Source of the DNA: Acridotheres tristis
Lineage: Eukaryota; Chordata; Aves; Passeriformes; Sturnidae
NCBI GenBank assembly: GCA_037013685.1
Contig: CM072904.1
Coordinates: forward strand, 1-64,000
Length of the DNA: 64,000 nucleotides
Direction: 5' to 3'
Part shown: positions 32,390-42,720 of the stretch, piece after piece
Numbering within the stretch: the stretch's first letter is position 1
Layout of the letters: the number at the start of each line of letters is the position of its first letter
Program-made: the position numbers and the translations under genes
The notes under the pieces: model-generated
What the model was told of the DNA's origin: nothing
The model's input: only the letters and a program-made list of their open reading frames with translations
The model's database searches: none

Positions 32390-32528
32390 CTCCAAACACA
32401 TAGAGCCAGTCATCCACCAGTGCAGCCGCATGGCTGAGGGGGCTGCGGGGGTGCAGCTCCTCCCAACCTCCCCCAGCGGGGCTGAAGCCCCACGGCTCCT
32501 TGGCCAGGACGCCCTCGCCAGCTCCCAC
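32390..32528 (-). pseudogene. Orphan kelch-repeat exon (gene fragment)
   Basis: On the minus strand a 139-nt exon is bounded by a GCCTTCAG acceptor (beyond 32528) and a GTGGGAAGG donor (before 32390). It reads in one frame with GWEELHPRSPLSHAAALVDD then WLYVFGG. W-E-L-x-P-x-S-P-x-S-H-A-A-A-L followed by LYVFGG is the classic kelch blade, as in attractin/MEGF8-type and other beta-propeller proteins. No neighbouring kelch exon was found on either side, so this is either a captured fragment or one exon of a gene whose other exons are lost or unrecognised. The parent gene was not identified. Confidence 0.5.
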
Positions 32529-32700
32529 CTGAAGGCCACCGCGGTGTCCCCTCAGGCCATGGCCCTGTGTGAGTACCAGTGGCACTGGGCGGGAGGAAAA
32601 TAACCTTTGGCTTTAGCAAAATAGCACCTCATCTCTCACAGTCCTGTAAAGTGTTTGTTCTTCTACCCAAAGTTCAGGAGTTTAGCATGAACTTGGCTGA

Positions 32701-33284
32701 TGTGACAACTGATAAAAGATTCGTGTTAATCACAAAAGCACTGGGGTTTGTATAAACCAAAATACTAAGCTCTGAAGTGAAGCATAGACACTAGATAATG
32801 GAAATTATATGATAAAATAATTCTGTTTAAAATCGTCTTGTTATGTTATATTATGTTGTATTATGTTACATTATAATATGTTATGTTATGTTTTTCAAAT
32901 AAGTTGTATTGGCTGCCAGCTTGCAAAATCGGACTTCCCAAAAAGCCCTTCCTGCCTTTGTCTGATCAATACTGCCTATCCCAAAAACCAGACTCCCAGA
33001 ACTTCTCTGGTGGTTATCTACAAAGACCAGACCTCCAGAACTTCCCTGGTGGTCATCTACAAGAACCAGATGGCTATCTGTGACTGATTATCACCCAAAG
33101 GCTTTGTGAATTTGTGAACAACGAGAAACCACAGTATAAGAAGAGGCTGCAAACCGAGGTTCGTTGGAGCGTGGAGTGGGCGGTGACCCCTCACGTTCCC
33201 CAGTGCACTGCTTGCTCTTTCTATATCAAATAAAACAATCTAAATTTTGCTGAATATCGAGACTTTTGTCTCTCATCTATACCA
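32701..33284 (+). mobile_element. LTR family A, copy 1 (plus)
   Basis: Begins TGTGACAACTGATAAAAGA and ends near TCTCATCTATACCA. It carries a run of TTATGTTATATTATGTTG-like units (32838-32890), a TATAAGAAGAGGC promoter-like word (33136) and CAAATAAAACAATC (poly(A) signal, about 33227). The inverted partner is at 38829-39396. No convincing target-site duplication was found. Confidence 0.75.
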
Positions 33285-33470
33285 AGGGGAAAATGCAGCC
33301 GGGAAATGAGAAGCAACGAAGTCTACTTGCTCCAAAGAATTGAGAGAGACCCCGCTGGACACACGCCTGATGGACTCTCTCCCTTTGTTCGAATCAAGGG
33401 ATTTTTACAGGACTCCTCTGCCTCCTTTATGGACACGAACCTCTAGCGATGTGAATTTTATCCTCTGGGG
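33285..33470 (+). mobile_element. Diverged R-U5 piece related to LTR family X
   Basis: Directly after LTR A. Shares TTGAGAGA-ACCCC, CTCTCCCTTTGTTCGAAT, GGACTCCTCTG-CTCCTTT and ACCTCT landmarks with the 3' half of the 498-bp LTR at 34920-35417, with substitutions and small gaps. Confidence 0.55.
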
Positions 33471-33539
33471 GTGGGCGTGGGGGGCACTGGAGCTCTTCTA
33501 CCTGAAGAGGGGGGAGAATAAACCAGTATAAACCAGTGC

Positions 33540-33800
33540 AGAGTGGGGCAGCTGGGCAGAATTCAGAGTCACAAGGGGGCACTGGCAGCGAGACACGGCA
33601 GGGGCGGGAGTGATCGGCGAGGGGAGGGCGGGGAGAAGCTCCCGCCTCGGCCGAACCCCCCTCAGGGATTGACAATGGGGGGGCGGCTCCCGCCCAAACC
33701 GTGGGCGGGAAAAGCGCCCTCAGGGATTGGCTGGGCGGGATGGGGGCGGGGCGGGAGCAGTTCCTGCCTCAGCCAAACTCCCCTCGGATAGGGGGTGCCC
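33540..33800. other. CpG/GC-box-rich segment
   Basis: Several GGGCGGG and CGGGGCGGG boxes, an ATTGGCTGGGCGGGA motif (33726) and repeated CTCAGGGATTG. It looks like a promoter-type island but has no gene downstream that I can identify; it may be part of a retroelement U3. Confidence 0.35.
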
Positions 33801-34639
33801 AGAATAACCCAAAAAAGCCTCAAAACCCCTTTGACATTACAACAAAGCTGACGAAAATTTAATACATTTGAATAAGTATGAAATATTTAAGGCTATATTT
33901 TAGTCATATTTAAACAATGGAAGGTTGAAAGGCGGATTGTGTACTAAAATGTGGCAAAAACCAAGAAAACCCCCAAACGCCTTTAAGAATCCCTCAAAAT
34001 TAAGTAAAATCGAGTAGAAGCATAATGAAAATAATGAATAGATATTAATCAGTTAAAGCTGTAGTTAAGGTATAATTAAAAAATGAGGACATGTAAAATG
34101 GGTTTTTTGGTGCTTCCTTGAGGCATTTTTGCACCCCAAGCCCCAGATTCCCCTCATGCCTGGGCTGGCTGTCCCGTGGCTCAAGAAGAGTCCTCCAGTA
34201 GCTCAGAGTAGCAGCAGCCTTCCTGCTGATGCAGAGCCTGTGGAGAAAGGGGTCAGTGGCCCAAATGTGTGCTTTGGAGATTAGAGTTGGGTTCCTAAAT
34301 GCTGTCAGAACTCTCTCTAACACAGCTGTGATGGCTGAGGGATGTACGTGGGAAGGGTTTGCCTGCCATGAACTGGACTTGTTGATCATCTGAGCTGTGT
34401 TGAGGGCCAGTCTGGGAGCCTGTTCCTTTCCCCTTGCCCAAGGGCAGAGTGTTGGAGAGGGCTGGAGTTGGAGGCTGTGTCTGCCCCGACAGCCGGTACC
34501 GTGGGGCTGTGGATGCTCCTGCCAGCGTGGGCTTGTCTGAGCCGGGCCTTGTGCCTCTTCCAGGTGTCCCTGCTGCAGTCACAGCTGGCTCGGGAGTGCC
34601 AGGACTACTTGGAGACCTGTGCAGGGAGCAGGCAGGAGA

Positions 34640-34919
34640 CACTCCCACTGAGTCACAAGTGCAGAAAGGACCTCCTGACTTCCTACAGTTCTCAGAGAGG
34701 AGCCAGGGAGCATCTGGATGCATTCATAGACTTAGTCAATGGTTGATATTTAAAGGATAGTATAGGTATAATTGAACCTTTATACAGCTGTGTTCCACAG
34801 GATGAAGGATATATTTATAGACAAATAAAGAGTTTATTATGATCACGATTAAACTCAAAGATCTTGATCAGAATTACTTACTACTCAGTACAAAGAACTA
34901 TAACTTCTGGGATAGTGCA
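34640..34919 (+). repeat. Dispersed repeat family B, copy 2 (interrupted by LTR X)
   Basis: Partner of 25990-26335. The 498-bp LTR X is inserted at its right end after 34919, with a TGCA duplication, so family B is older than LTR X here. Confidence 0.5.
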
Positions 34920-35417
34920 TGAGAGGAATGTCGAATTTGTCTTTACAAATGAGCTGTGGATCTGCTTGTAGATAAGGCTAGCACTGAGAGATAAAAGAAA
35001 CAATGGGATGGATTCCACTGATTGATGAATGGAAAAAGATATTTGCCTTTACAAACAAACTGTAGGGCTGCTGATAAATGAAATTGGATATCGAAAGATG
35101 AAAGAAGCAACGGGGGGAAAACTATGAATTCTGTAAGAATTAAAAATTAAAAGGGAGGGTTATACATTAGAGGGGAATTTCAGGTATCAGGCATTCCGGG
35201 AAGTCTGTGCCTCTCAAGTACGTCAGCCAATGGGGAAAGAGAGAGGGAAATGTGGCCGGGAAAATAGGATAAAAAGGAGGCTGCGTCCTCCAAAAATTTG
35301 AGAGATCCCAGGGGAATGTCCCATGGCCTCTCCCTTTATTTGAATAAAGCAAAAAGGACTCCTCTGTCTCCTTTTTGTACATTAACCTCTGATGTTTGTG
35401 GATTAATTTTCCTGACA
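34920..35417 (+). mobile_element. Solo LTR family X, copy 1 (plus), 498 bp, TSD TGCA
   Basis: Starts TGAGAGGAATGTCGAA, ends TTTTCCTGACA and is flanked by TGCA at 34916-34919 and 35418-35421, a 4-bp duplication as made by class I (gammaretrovirus-like) ERVs. Inside are GGATAAAAAGGAGG (TATA-like, 35267) and TTGAATAAAGC (poly(A) signal, about 35341). There are no internal retroviral genes: a solo LTR. Confidence 0.88.
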
Positions 35418-35689
35418 TGCATTATAGTTTAAGCATCACTGAAGCAATTTTATCCAAGATAGCAAAATCAATTCTTAATGAAAGATTGATGCTATTCACC
35501 CAAACCAATGACCATGGGCCAACATTTCTCTCAGTTCCAAGGAGTGACCTTGAGGAGCATCCTCACTCCAGGGAGGAATCTGCAGAAAGGAGACACATGA
35601 CATGAACCACTTTGGTGAGGGCAGGAGAAGCCTGACATGTGTGGAGCTTTTGTATTTGTCCTCAGGAAACTGCAACCTGTTTTTTCTCA

Positions 35690-36420
35690 GAGGCACAGAA
35701 TCTCAGGCTGAGGGAGGCTGGAGGCCCCTCTGGACGTCACCTTGCCCAGCCCCTGCTCCACCAGAGCCAGCCAGAGCTAGCTGCCCAGGATGTGTCCATG
35801 TGGCATTTGAGTCTCTCCAGCCATGGAGACTCTACCACCTCCCTGGGCACCTGCCCCAGTGCTCAGCCACCCTCCCAGTACAGAAGTGTCTCCTGAGCTC
35901 AGAGGGCCCCTCATGTGTGTGTCACTTTGTGCCCGTGGCCCCTGGGGCTGTCCCTGGCCCCGTCCCCTCTGCAGCCTCCCCCTGGGTATTTATCCCCAGG
36001 GATGAGATGCCCTGAGCCTGCTCTGCTCCAGGCTGGGCACTCCCAGCTCTCTCAGCCTCTCCTCATGGCAGAGATGCTCCAGTCCCTCCATCACCTTCCT
36101 GGCCCTGTGCTGCACTGTGTGCACTCTGTCCCTGTCTCCTGTACTGGGCAGCCCAGCTCTGGGCCCAGCACTCCAGGGCTGGCCTCACTGGTGTGGGGCA
36201 GAGGGGAAGGATCCCCTTCCTCCCCCGGCTGTGACACAGCTCCCAGTGCAGCCCAGGACTGTTCTGCATTGCTGCAGGAGCACATTGCTGGCGCATGGGC
36301 ATCCTGGTGTCCAGCAGGACCCTGCCAAATTTTAGTTTCCCAACTGGGTGGCCCCCAGCGGATATTGGTGCCTGTGGTTGTTCCTTCCCAAGGACAAGAC
36401 TCAGCACTTGTCATTGAACT
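35690..36420 (-). mobile_element. CR1 LINE fragment (minus)
   Basis: Antisense CR1 3' landmarks in order: CACAGAATCTCAGGCTGAGG, GAGACTCTACCACCTCCC, CTCAGCCTCTCCTCATGGCA, GAGATGCTCCAGTCCCT, CTGTACTGGGCAGCCCAG, GCACATTGCTGGC. About 0.7 kb, 5' truncated, no coding capacity. Confidence 0.85.
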
Positions 36421-38140
36421 GTCACCCTTGTTGAACTGGCAGCCCTGTGGATTTATTATTTTCTTAATAAAGTGGTACCTGGCTGGCAGGACCTCACATC
36501 CTCCCCTCCCCATGCCATCTCTATGAAGTCTCCCAGTCCAGACAGCTTTGGTCTTCCAGGCCATATATCACAGCCTCTCCTCCCTCTGAATGTTTGAGCA
36601 GGCAGAGGGAAGCAAAAGAAATGTTATAGATTTCCATCTTCCTCACCTATCATCATCACTGGCAATCTTCACTGTGGGGCTGTTTTTAGCAGAAGACATT
36701 TCTCCATGCTCCCTTCTGAAGAAGAAAGAACAAAAACAAGTTGGTGTTTGATGTGATGCTTTCCAGGTCCCCCAGGTTGGAAGTTACTCTTAATGAAATT
36801 AAATTACCTTCCTGGCAGCCTTGGAAGAAAAGATTCGATAGCAAGGCATGAATTCAGAGGAGATGATGACTCAGTTCTGGGATAAAGAAACCTTTAAAAG
36901 CTGCTGAAGGAAATATTATTGCTTCAATAAAAAGTGTAGCATGCCAGGTTGTGGGACAGGTTTGCCCAGGCAGATCAAAGGCTTCATCCTAGCAGCAGAT
37001 GATGCTAAGGCCGGTTCAACAGGAGGGACTGCACACACTGTGACTGACTCAATTTGAAACAGGTCATATACAGCAATCTTTTTCTTGCTAAAAGTAGCTA
37101 ATTATAAAAATGCACTGACTCTTGGCTTTGTAGCATATCTGATAGATAATTTTATTCCTTAACTCACTCCTACCCTCCAACGAAAAAGGACTTTAAAAGC
37201 CCATTTCTTCAGGGAATTGACAACTGTAGTAGATTTTTTTTCTTGTGAGTTTTTAAATGATACCTGGATTTAAGGAATTACTCAGAAATTACCTTCAAAA
37301 CATTACATCTACCTAAAAATTTAGTAAGGCAGCAGGAAAAGAGGCAGGATAGAGATTAATAGAGACTTCTTTCAAGTCTATCCATGACAATATTCTTTTT
37401 GTTCCACCACGCAAAATAACATCCAGTTATTTCCCTGTTGTAGTGTTCCCTTACTACCCAGATTTTCTACACTGGCTTATTGGCTTAGTGGATGTACCTC
37501 ATTGTGTAGATGACCTTTCTGACAGCCTGAGAAGGGATCTGTGGAACCCATGCCATGCTAAAAGCTAAAAGCTGCATGCTGACAAAGGCTGCATATAAAA
37601 TATCCTCATTTGCTGCAGCCAAATCAAGTAATTCCAAATGAAGTGTTCAGAAACAGTGAGTACCTTTGACTGATGTAGTCTCTCTGAGCCTCAGACTGTA
37701 ATACAGACTGTCGGTCTCACAGAGTTGCCATGAAGGTTAATTATTTAATCTGTCTGAAGCTCACAGTTTGTAATTAAGTCTTCAATTAAAAATAAAGAAA
37801 TCAATAATGCTGGATTCAGGGACTAATTTCCAGCAGGAATGTTCTAGTGCTCCACACTAAACATAGGAGGTAAGACCAAATACTAAAGTCTGAGAACTCT
37901 TTGTTTTGGACCCTCAGAGAGGCAAGAAAAAATATCAGATGGAATTAGAATATATTGTACAACCACCTGAGGGACAAAGTAAGGCATTCCTGGAGCATCT
38001 ACTCAAGTGTAATATACACGTTTATCAGACTATCTTATGTGACTGATTCTAATATCTTCCTTTTTTATTTTCACAAAAATATTTAACCTTCTGGTTACAA
38101 AGCTAAGGCAGACAGCGTATCAGTTTGGAAAATTATTTGA
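36421..38140. other. No gene seen
   Basis: Unique-looking, AT-moderate DNA with only short frames. No CR1 or LTR signature recognised. Confidence 0.4.
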
Positions 38141-38146
38141 AATGAT

Positions 38147-38590
38147 ACTGTGTCCTGGGGTGACTTTGTGATGTTGAATTGTATCCCCATTTGTCTGTTT
38201 AGCCCAGAAATAAGTTTTGTACCTTTAAGGCTGGATTTGAGAGTGAAGGGGGAAAGAAGAAGCAGTGGAATGTCTGAGGCGGTTGTTTTCAAAACACAGA
38301 GACAGGAGTTCCATCGGCTCGTCCTCCTGGACTGTGTCATCGTGGTGGACAGTGGAGAGAGCTCTCCTTTGCTTTTAGTTCATTTTCAACTAACCGAAGC
38401 AGAGAAGTTCCCCAGAAAGTTTTTCCTTTTATCCCCTGGAATTATTTGACCCTGCTCTGGACTGAGGCCCCGGGGGAGCACCAGGAGCTTTCACCTGCAG
38501 CCACCGAGGCCTGGCCTGGGCAGCGACATTTTCCAGCAGCAAAGCTTGTGTTCAGTGTATTTCTCTCCAAAATCTAGAGGAGATATGTCT
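38147..38590 (+). mobile_element. Passerine ERV LTR-type sequence (plus)
   Basis: The segment TGTCCTGGGGTGACTTTGTG, followed by GTCTGTTTAGCCCAGAAATA, GGAGAGAGCTCTCCTTTG and GAGGCCTGGCCTGGGCAGC, matches my memory of a very common songbird ERV sequence. Exact ends are not set. Confidence 0.6.
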
Positions 38591-38828
38591 TGCAGTTACC
38601 CTCGAAGTGAATGACTGCGGAAGTTACACCAATGTAAACCAGTTAAAATAATTATAGTGAGCAGTTCTAGAAATAGTTTGATTTTCTACTTCCTGGCAAG
38701 TCACTTTTATTCCTGGAAGGATCAGTATGCCTTTCCACAGAGCAGCAGTGAGCCATGCTGCAATATAAAGTAGCCTATACTTTTCTAGAGGATGAAGGAG
38801 ACATGTCACAATGTAACAATGTTATATT

Positions 38829-39396
38829 TGTTATGGATGAGAGAAAAAAGTCTCGATATTCAGCAAAATTTAGATTGCTTTATTTGATATAGAAAGAGCA
38901 AGCAGCGCGCTGGGGAACGTGAGGGGTCACCGCCCACTCCACGCTCCAACGAACCTCAGTTTGCAGCCTCTACTTATACTGTGGTTTCTCGTTGTAGTCA
39001 ACAATTTTTTTGATTTTTGTTGTCATAAGCAGTGGTGGTTGAATAAACATCCTTACACAAAGCCTTTGGGCGATAATCAGTCACAGATAGCCATCTGGGC
39101 CTTGTAGATAACCACCAGAGAAGTTCTGGGAGTCTGGTTTTTGGGATAGGCAGTATTGATCAAAGGCAGGAAGGGCTTTTTGGGAGGTCGGATTTTGCAA
39201 GCTGGTAGCTGATACAACTTATTTGGAAAACATAACATATTATAATGTAACATAATACAACATAATATAACATAACAAGACGATTTTAAACAGAATTATT
39301 TTATCATATAATTTCCATTATCTAGTGTCCATGCTTCACTTCAGAGCAAACTCAAATGCTTTTGTGATTAACACGAATCTTTTATCAATTATCACA
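38829..39396 (-). mobile_element. LTR family A, copy 2 (minus)
   Basis: Reverse complement of the element at 32701-33284: TATTCAGCAAAATTTAGATT, GAGGGGTCACCGCCCACTCC, the AACATAATATAAC run and AACACGAATCTTTTATCAAT all correspond. It differs by an extra segment at about 38995-39055 and scattered substitutions, so the two copies are separate, moderately old insertions. Possible imperfect TSD (TATT/CATT). Confidence 0.75.
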
Positions 39397-40820
39397 CATT
39401 TTCTACAGTCTCTTGTATGTCATTTTGGAATGATTTGAGTTTTTATTTTTATTTGATTTGATTTTAATCTTGGAATTATTGTAACTGAAATGCACAGAAA
39501 GCTTCAGCAATGAACTCAGAACATTCTTGTAGTGAATGAGGCCTGGGTGGGAAGAGCAAAGGGAGTAGACTTGCTTTCTTAGTCCTTTTAGAGGCTAGCT
39601 CAAGCATGCATGGCATTGATAGTATTATTTAAACCTGTTTTATTTTAAGAAATGTTCTCAGCTATTGCTAATAAATAGGCTGAGATGAGGTGTTCCCTGC
39701 TGAATGAAACCATCTTTGTATTGGCTACTTTTCCACGAATGTGGCAACAGCCCATACACTAACAAAGGTGTCTGTTGTCCTTACTTTTGATTACTGCAAA
39801 CAGCCGAGGGGTGTAAGATGGCATTCTTCTGGGAACGTTCAGACATGAGCAGCTTGTTCCAGAGTAACAGCTCCTGGCCATCACACAGGCATGAATTTTA
39901 CGAAGCTGAAAATGCTGCGTTTAGCAGGATGGCCTCCTTAGGTTTCAGAAGAAGCAAACTCTCAGTTTAAGCCTTCCCATACTCATCTGTGCTGGCACAT
40001 TGAATCCCTTTATTTCAGAAATTACCACTTTAGTGGGTGATTCTGAACATGGCACTTTCACTGTTAGGATTGCAAGGCCCTGAAAACCCAATAACATAAC
40101 CACCAGCTTCCCAGAAAGAAAGCAGTAGATAAAAAACCCACGCCCTAAGCTCAAAGCAAGGGCTGAATGGATCCAGTTTGATACTTTGCAAGGCCTTTGG
40201 GTGAGTTGGGGCTACACTGAAATTGAGGGAAATGCTGGGTTAGAAAAGACATGACTATGCACATGGCTTGCTTGTAGAACTGCATGTTAGAGCTCAGGAA
40301 CCTTATGTATGAGAGAGAGAAACCCAGCAGATGGGAATCATAGGTGAGTGAGTTTGTGGTTTTGAAAAAGTGTATGTTTTGTTTCATAGCATGCCAGTGC
40401 TAAAGAGCTACTCTTCAGGCCACATATTATATACCACAATGCAGCTGGATGCTGCTTTTGTGATGGGTGGGTAGGTTTAGAAAAGAAGCTGAGAGTTAAC
40501 TTATTTTGAACTATCTTCTCTACCTTGAAGCATCCCTAGGAAGCTGAATTTCAATAATTTGTATTTTTAAACTTATGTGTTCTGAAGTTTCCTACAAAGT
40601 GGCAATACTGAGGAAAAAATAAAAGGTTTTGGAAATAGAACGTCATATTTTAAAAATCATGTTTGTTCTTTGGTGGTGTTGCAAAATGTGGAATATGCCA
40701 AGATTATCTCAAGTCAGGATGTTCTTTGATGTAAGATCTTTGTATATTTTTGTAGTGGTTTTAGTTCACCAATTTGAGATTTCCCGGCCAATGCACCAAT
40801 TTTGTGGTGGGTTTAGTGCT
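39397..40820. other. No gene seen
   Basis: AT-rich ordinary sequence; no supported element or coding region. Confidence 0.4.
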
Positions 40821-40829
40821 GGCTAAATC

Positions 40830-41810
40830 ACCAGCACACCCACTAGAATTATTTACTCATTTCCTGCCATGAGATAGGGTTAGGAAGGAAGGCAAAGCAG
40901 GCTCAAACTTTGATTGGTATAAAGAAAAACTTTATTAACAGAAACTAAAAGAAAAAATAATAAGAATCAGAATAAAACCTTCAGAACACTTCTCCTCCCT
41001 CCTACACCCTCTTTTCTCTTACACTGACAATGTACTGAAACAAATCAGTCTGTTTACCATCTCTAAAAATAGTCTTTCTCCAGTTCAACTAGGGAGAAAA
41101 GTCTCTCTTGTCAGTGTATGGAGACTTCTCCACAAGAAAACAGTTCTCTCATGGCTTCAATGCCACAGCGAATCAGCCGCCCGGGAGAATGGAAATCTGA
41201 TCACCGTGTAAAAGCCCTTCCCCTCGACTTACAGCTTTCCTCACAACTGTTTTCGAGGGCCATGTCGACTTATGGAGTACACTTTTAAGCATGAACTGTT
41301 AAAAAAAGCAAAGGTTTTCTTTTTCTACCTCTGAGATCATCTCTGGGAACAGAGGTCTTCTTCTCCACTGGGGGCAAAGGGTCTTCAGCACTCTTCCTTG
41401 TGTTCAAGCTTCTCATCAAATCACAGCTGCTTTTATATCTGCTTCTTCAGCATGAATGCCTTTGTTCATGTCTACAATTTTAACACTTCAACCACCCCAT
41501 ACTTTTCAATCAGTTACGGGGGAAAAGAGTCTGATTTTTCAATCACATCTTCTCCATAGCCTTACAAGAGGATTTCAGCCCAAGAGTGAGGCATCTCCAT
41601 CAGTCCCTCCTGGGACCTGACTTCTACTTCACTGACCTTGGTGTCTTCATGTTGTTTTTCTATGTGTCTTCCACTCTGTCCTTCCTCTCACTCGAGAGGG
41701 AACTGAAGCTCTGCAAGTCTCATCTGTGCACTGTAAGAGTTAATATCTTGCCCGAGGCCTGCAGAGGTGATCACTGCTGGGTCCTGGCCTAAACTGTTTC
41801 AGTGGAGAAT
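40830..41810 (-). mobile_element. Probable ERV LTR (minus), ends approximate
   Basis: Plus-strand AAAACTTTATTAACAGAAAC near 40926 is an antisense poly(A)-signal region. TTTTATATCTGC near 41430 would be the antisense TATA box, about 500 bases away, as in an LTR. Borders were not resolved. Confidence 0.4.
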
Positions 41811-41965
41811 TCTTCAGCAGCCGTGCCAGGAGGGGGGGCTAGGACACAGCGACAGCATCCATGGCTCGATGGCTCCCCCTGCCCGGCGGTTTCTGTAAGA
41901 CTCAGCAGCAGCAGCCACACCACGGGCTGCTCTGGCCATGCTGGGGCGAGGGGGAAGCAGCCAGG

Positions 41966-42032
41966 ATCTCGGTGGCCAAGATCTCAGTGGCCCGGATCTC
42001 AGTGGCCCGGATCTCAGTGGCCAGGATCCCAG
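41966..42032 (+). repeat. 15-bp minisatellite, about 4.5 copies
   Basis: Unit GATCTCAGTGGCC(C/A)G repeated four to five times with one or two changes per copy. It encodes no recognisable protein. Confidence 0.85.
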
Positions 42033-42218
42033 CGCCTCCCCTCCCCCCGCCATGCAATCACTGGGGCCCAGCTCTGCGGAGGGGCCGGACCAGGCTGTTA
42101 CCTGTGCTGAGGTCAGAAGGGAAAGAGACGTTCCCGGGCTTTGTTCGTTTTAAAATATGTGTTCACAGAGGCGTGTTCAGCTTTCTCAGTGGTTTAACAG
42201 GTTGTCAGTTCTCAAAAC

Positions 42219-42716
42219 TGTCAGGGAAATTAATCCACAAACACCAGAGGTTTATGTACAAAAAGGAGACAGAGGAGCCCTTTTTGCTTTGTTCGAATAA
42301 AGGGAGAGGCCATGGGACATTCCCCTGGGATCTCTCAAATTTTTGGAGGACGCAGCCTCCTTTTTATCCTATTTTCCCGGCCACATTTCCCTCTCTCTTT
42401 CCCCATTGGCTGACGTACTTGAGAGGCACAGACTTCCCGGAATGCCTGATACCTGAAATTCCCCTCTAATGTATAACCCTCCCTTTTAATTTTTAATTCT
42501 TACAGAATTCATAGTTTTCCCCCCGTTGCTTCTTTCATCTTTCGATATCCAATTTCATTTATCAGCAGCCCTACAGTTTGTTTGTAAAGGCAAATATCTT
42601 TTTCCATTCATCAATCAGTGGAATCCATCCCATTGTTTCTTTTATCTCTCAGTGCTAGCCTTATCTACAAGCAGATCCACAGCTCATTTGTAAAGACAAA
42701 TTCGACATTCCTCTCA
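42219..42716 (-). mobile_element. Solo LTR family X, copy 2 (minus), 498 bp, TSD AAAC
   Basis: Exact reverse-orientation partner of 34920-35417: begins TGTCAGGGAAATTAATCC, ends ACATTCCTCTCA, same length to the base. It is flanked by AAAC at 42215-42218 and 42717-42720. The few differences seen (for example within the TTCGAATAAAG region) suggest a young family. Different TSDs show the two copies inserted independently. Confidence 0.88.
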
Positions 42717-42720
42717 AAAC

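Noticed and set aside
32701..39396. LTR A pair as the two LTRs of one provirus
   Set aside because: The copies are in opposite orientation and nothing retroviral lies between them.
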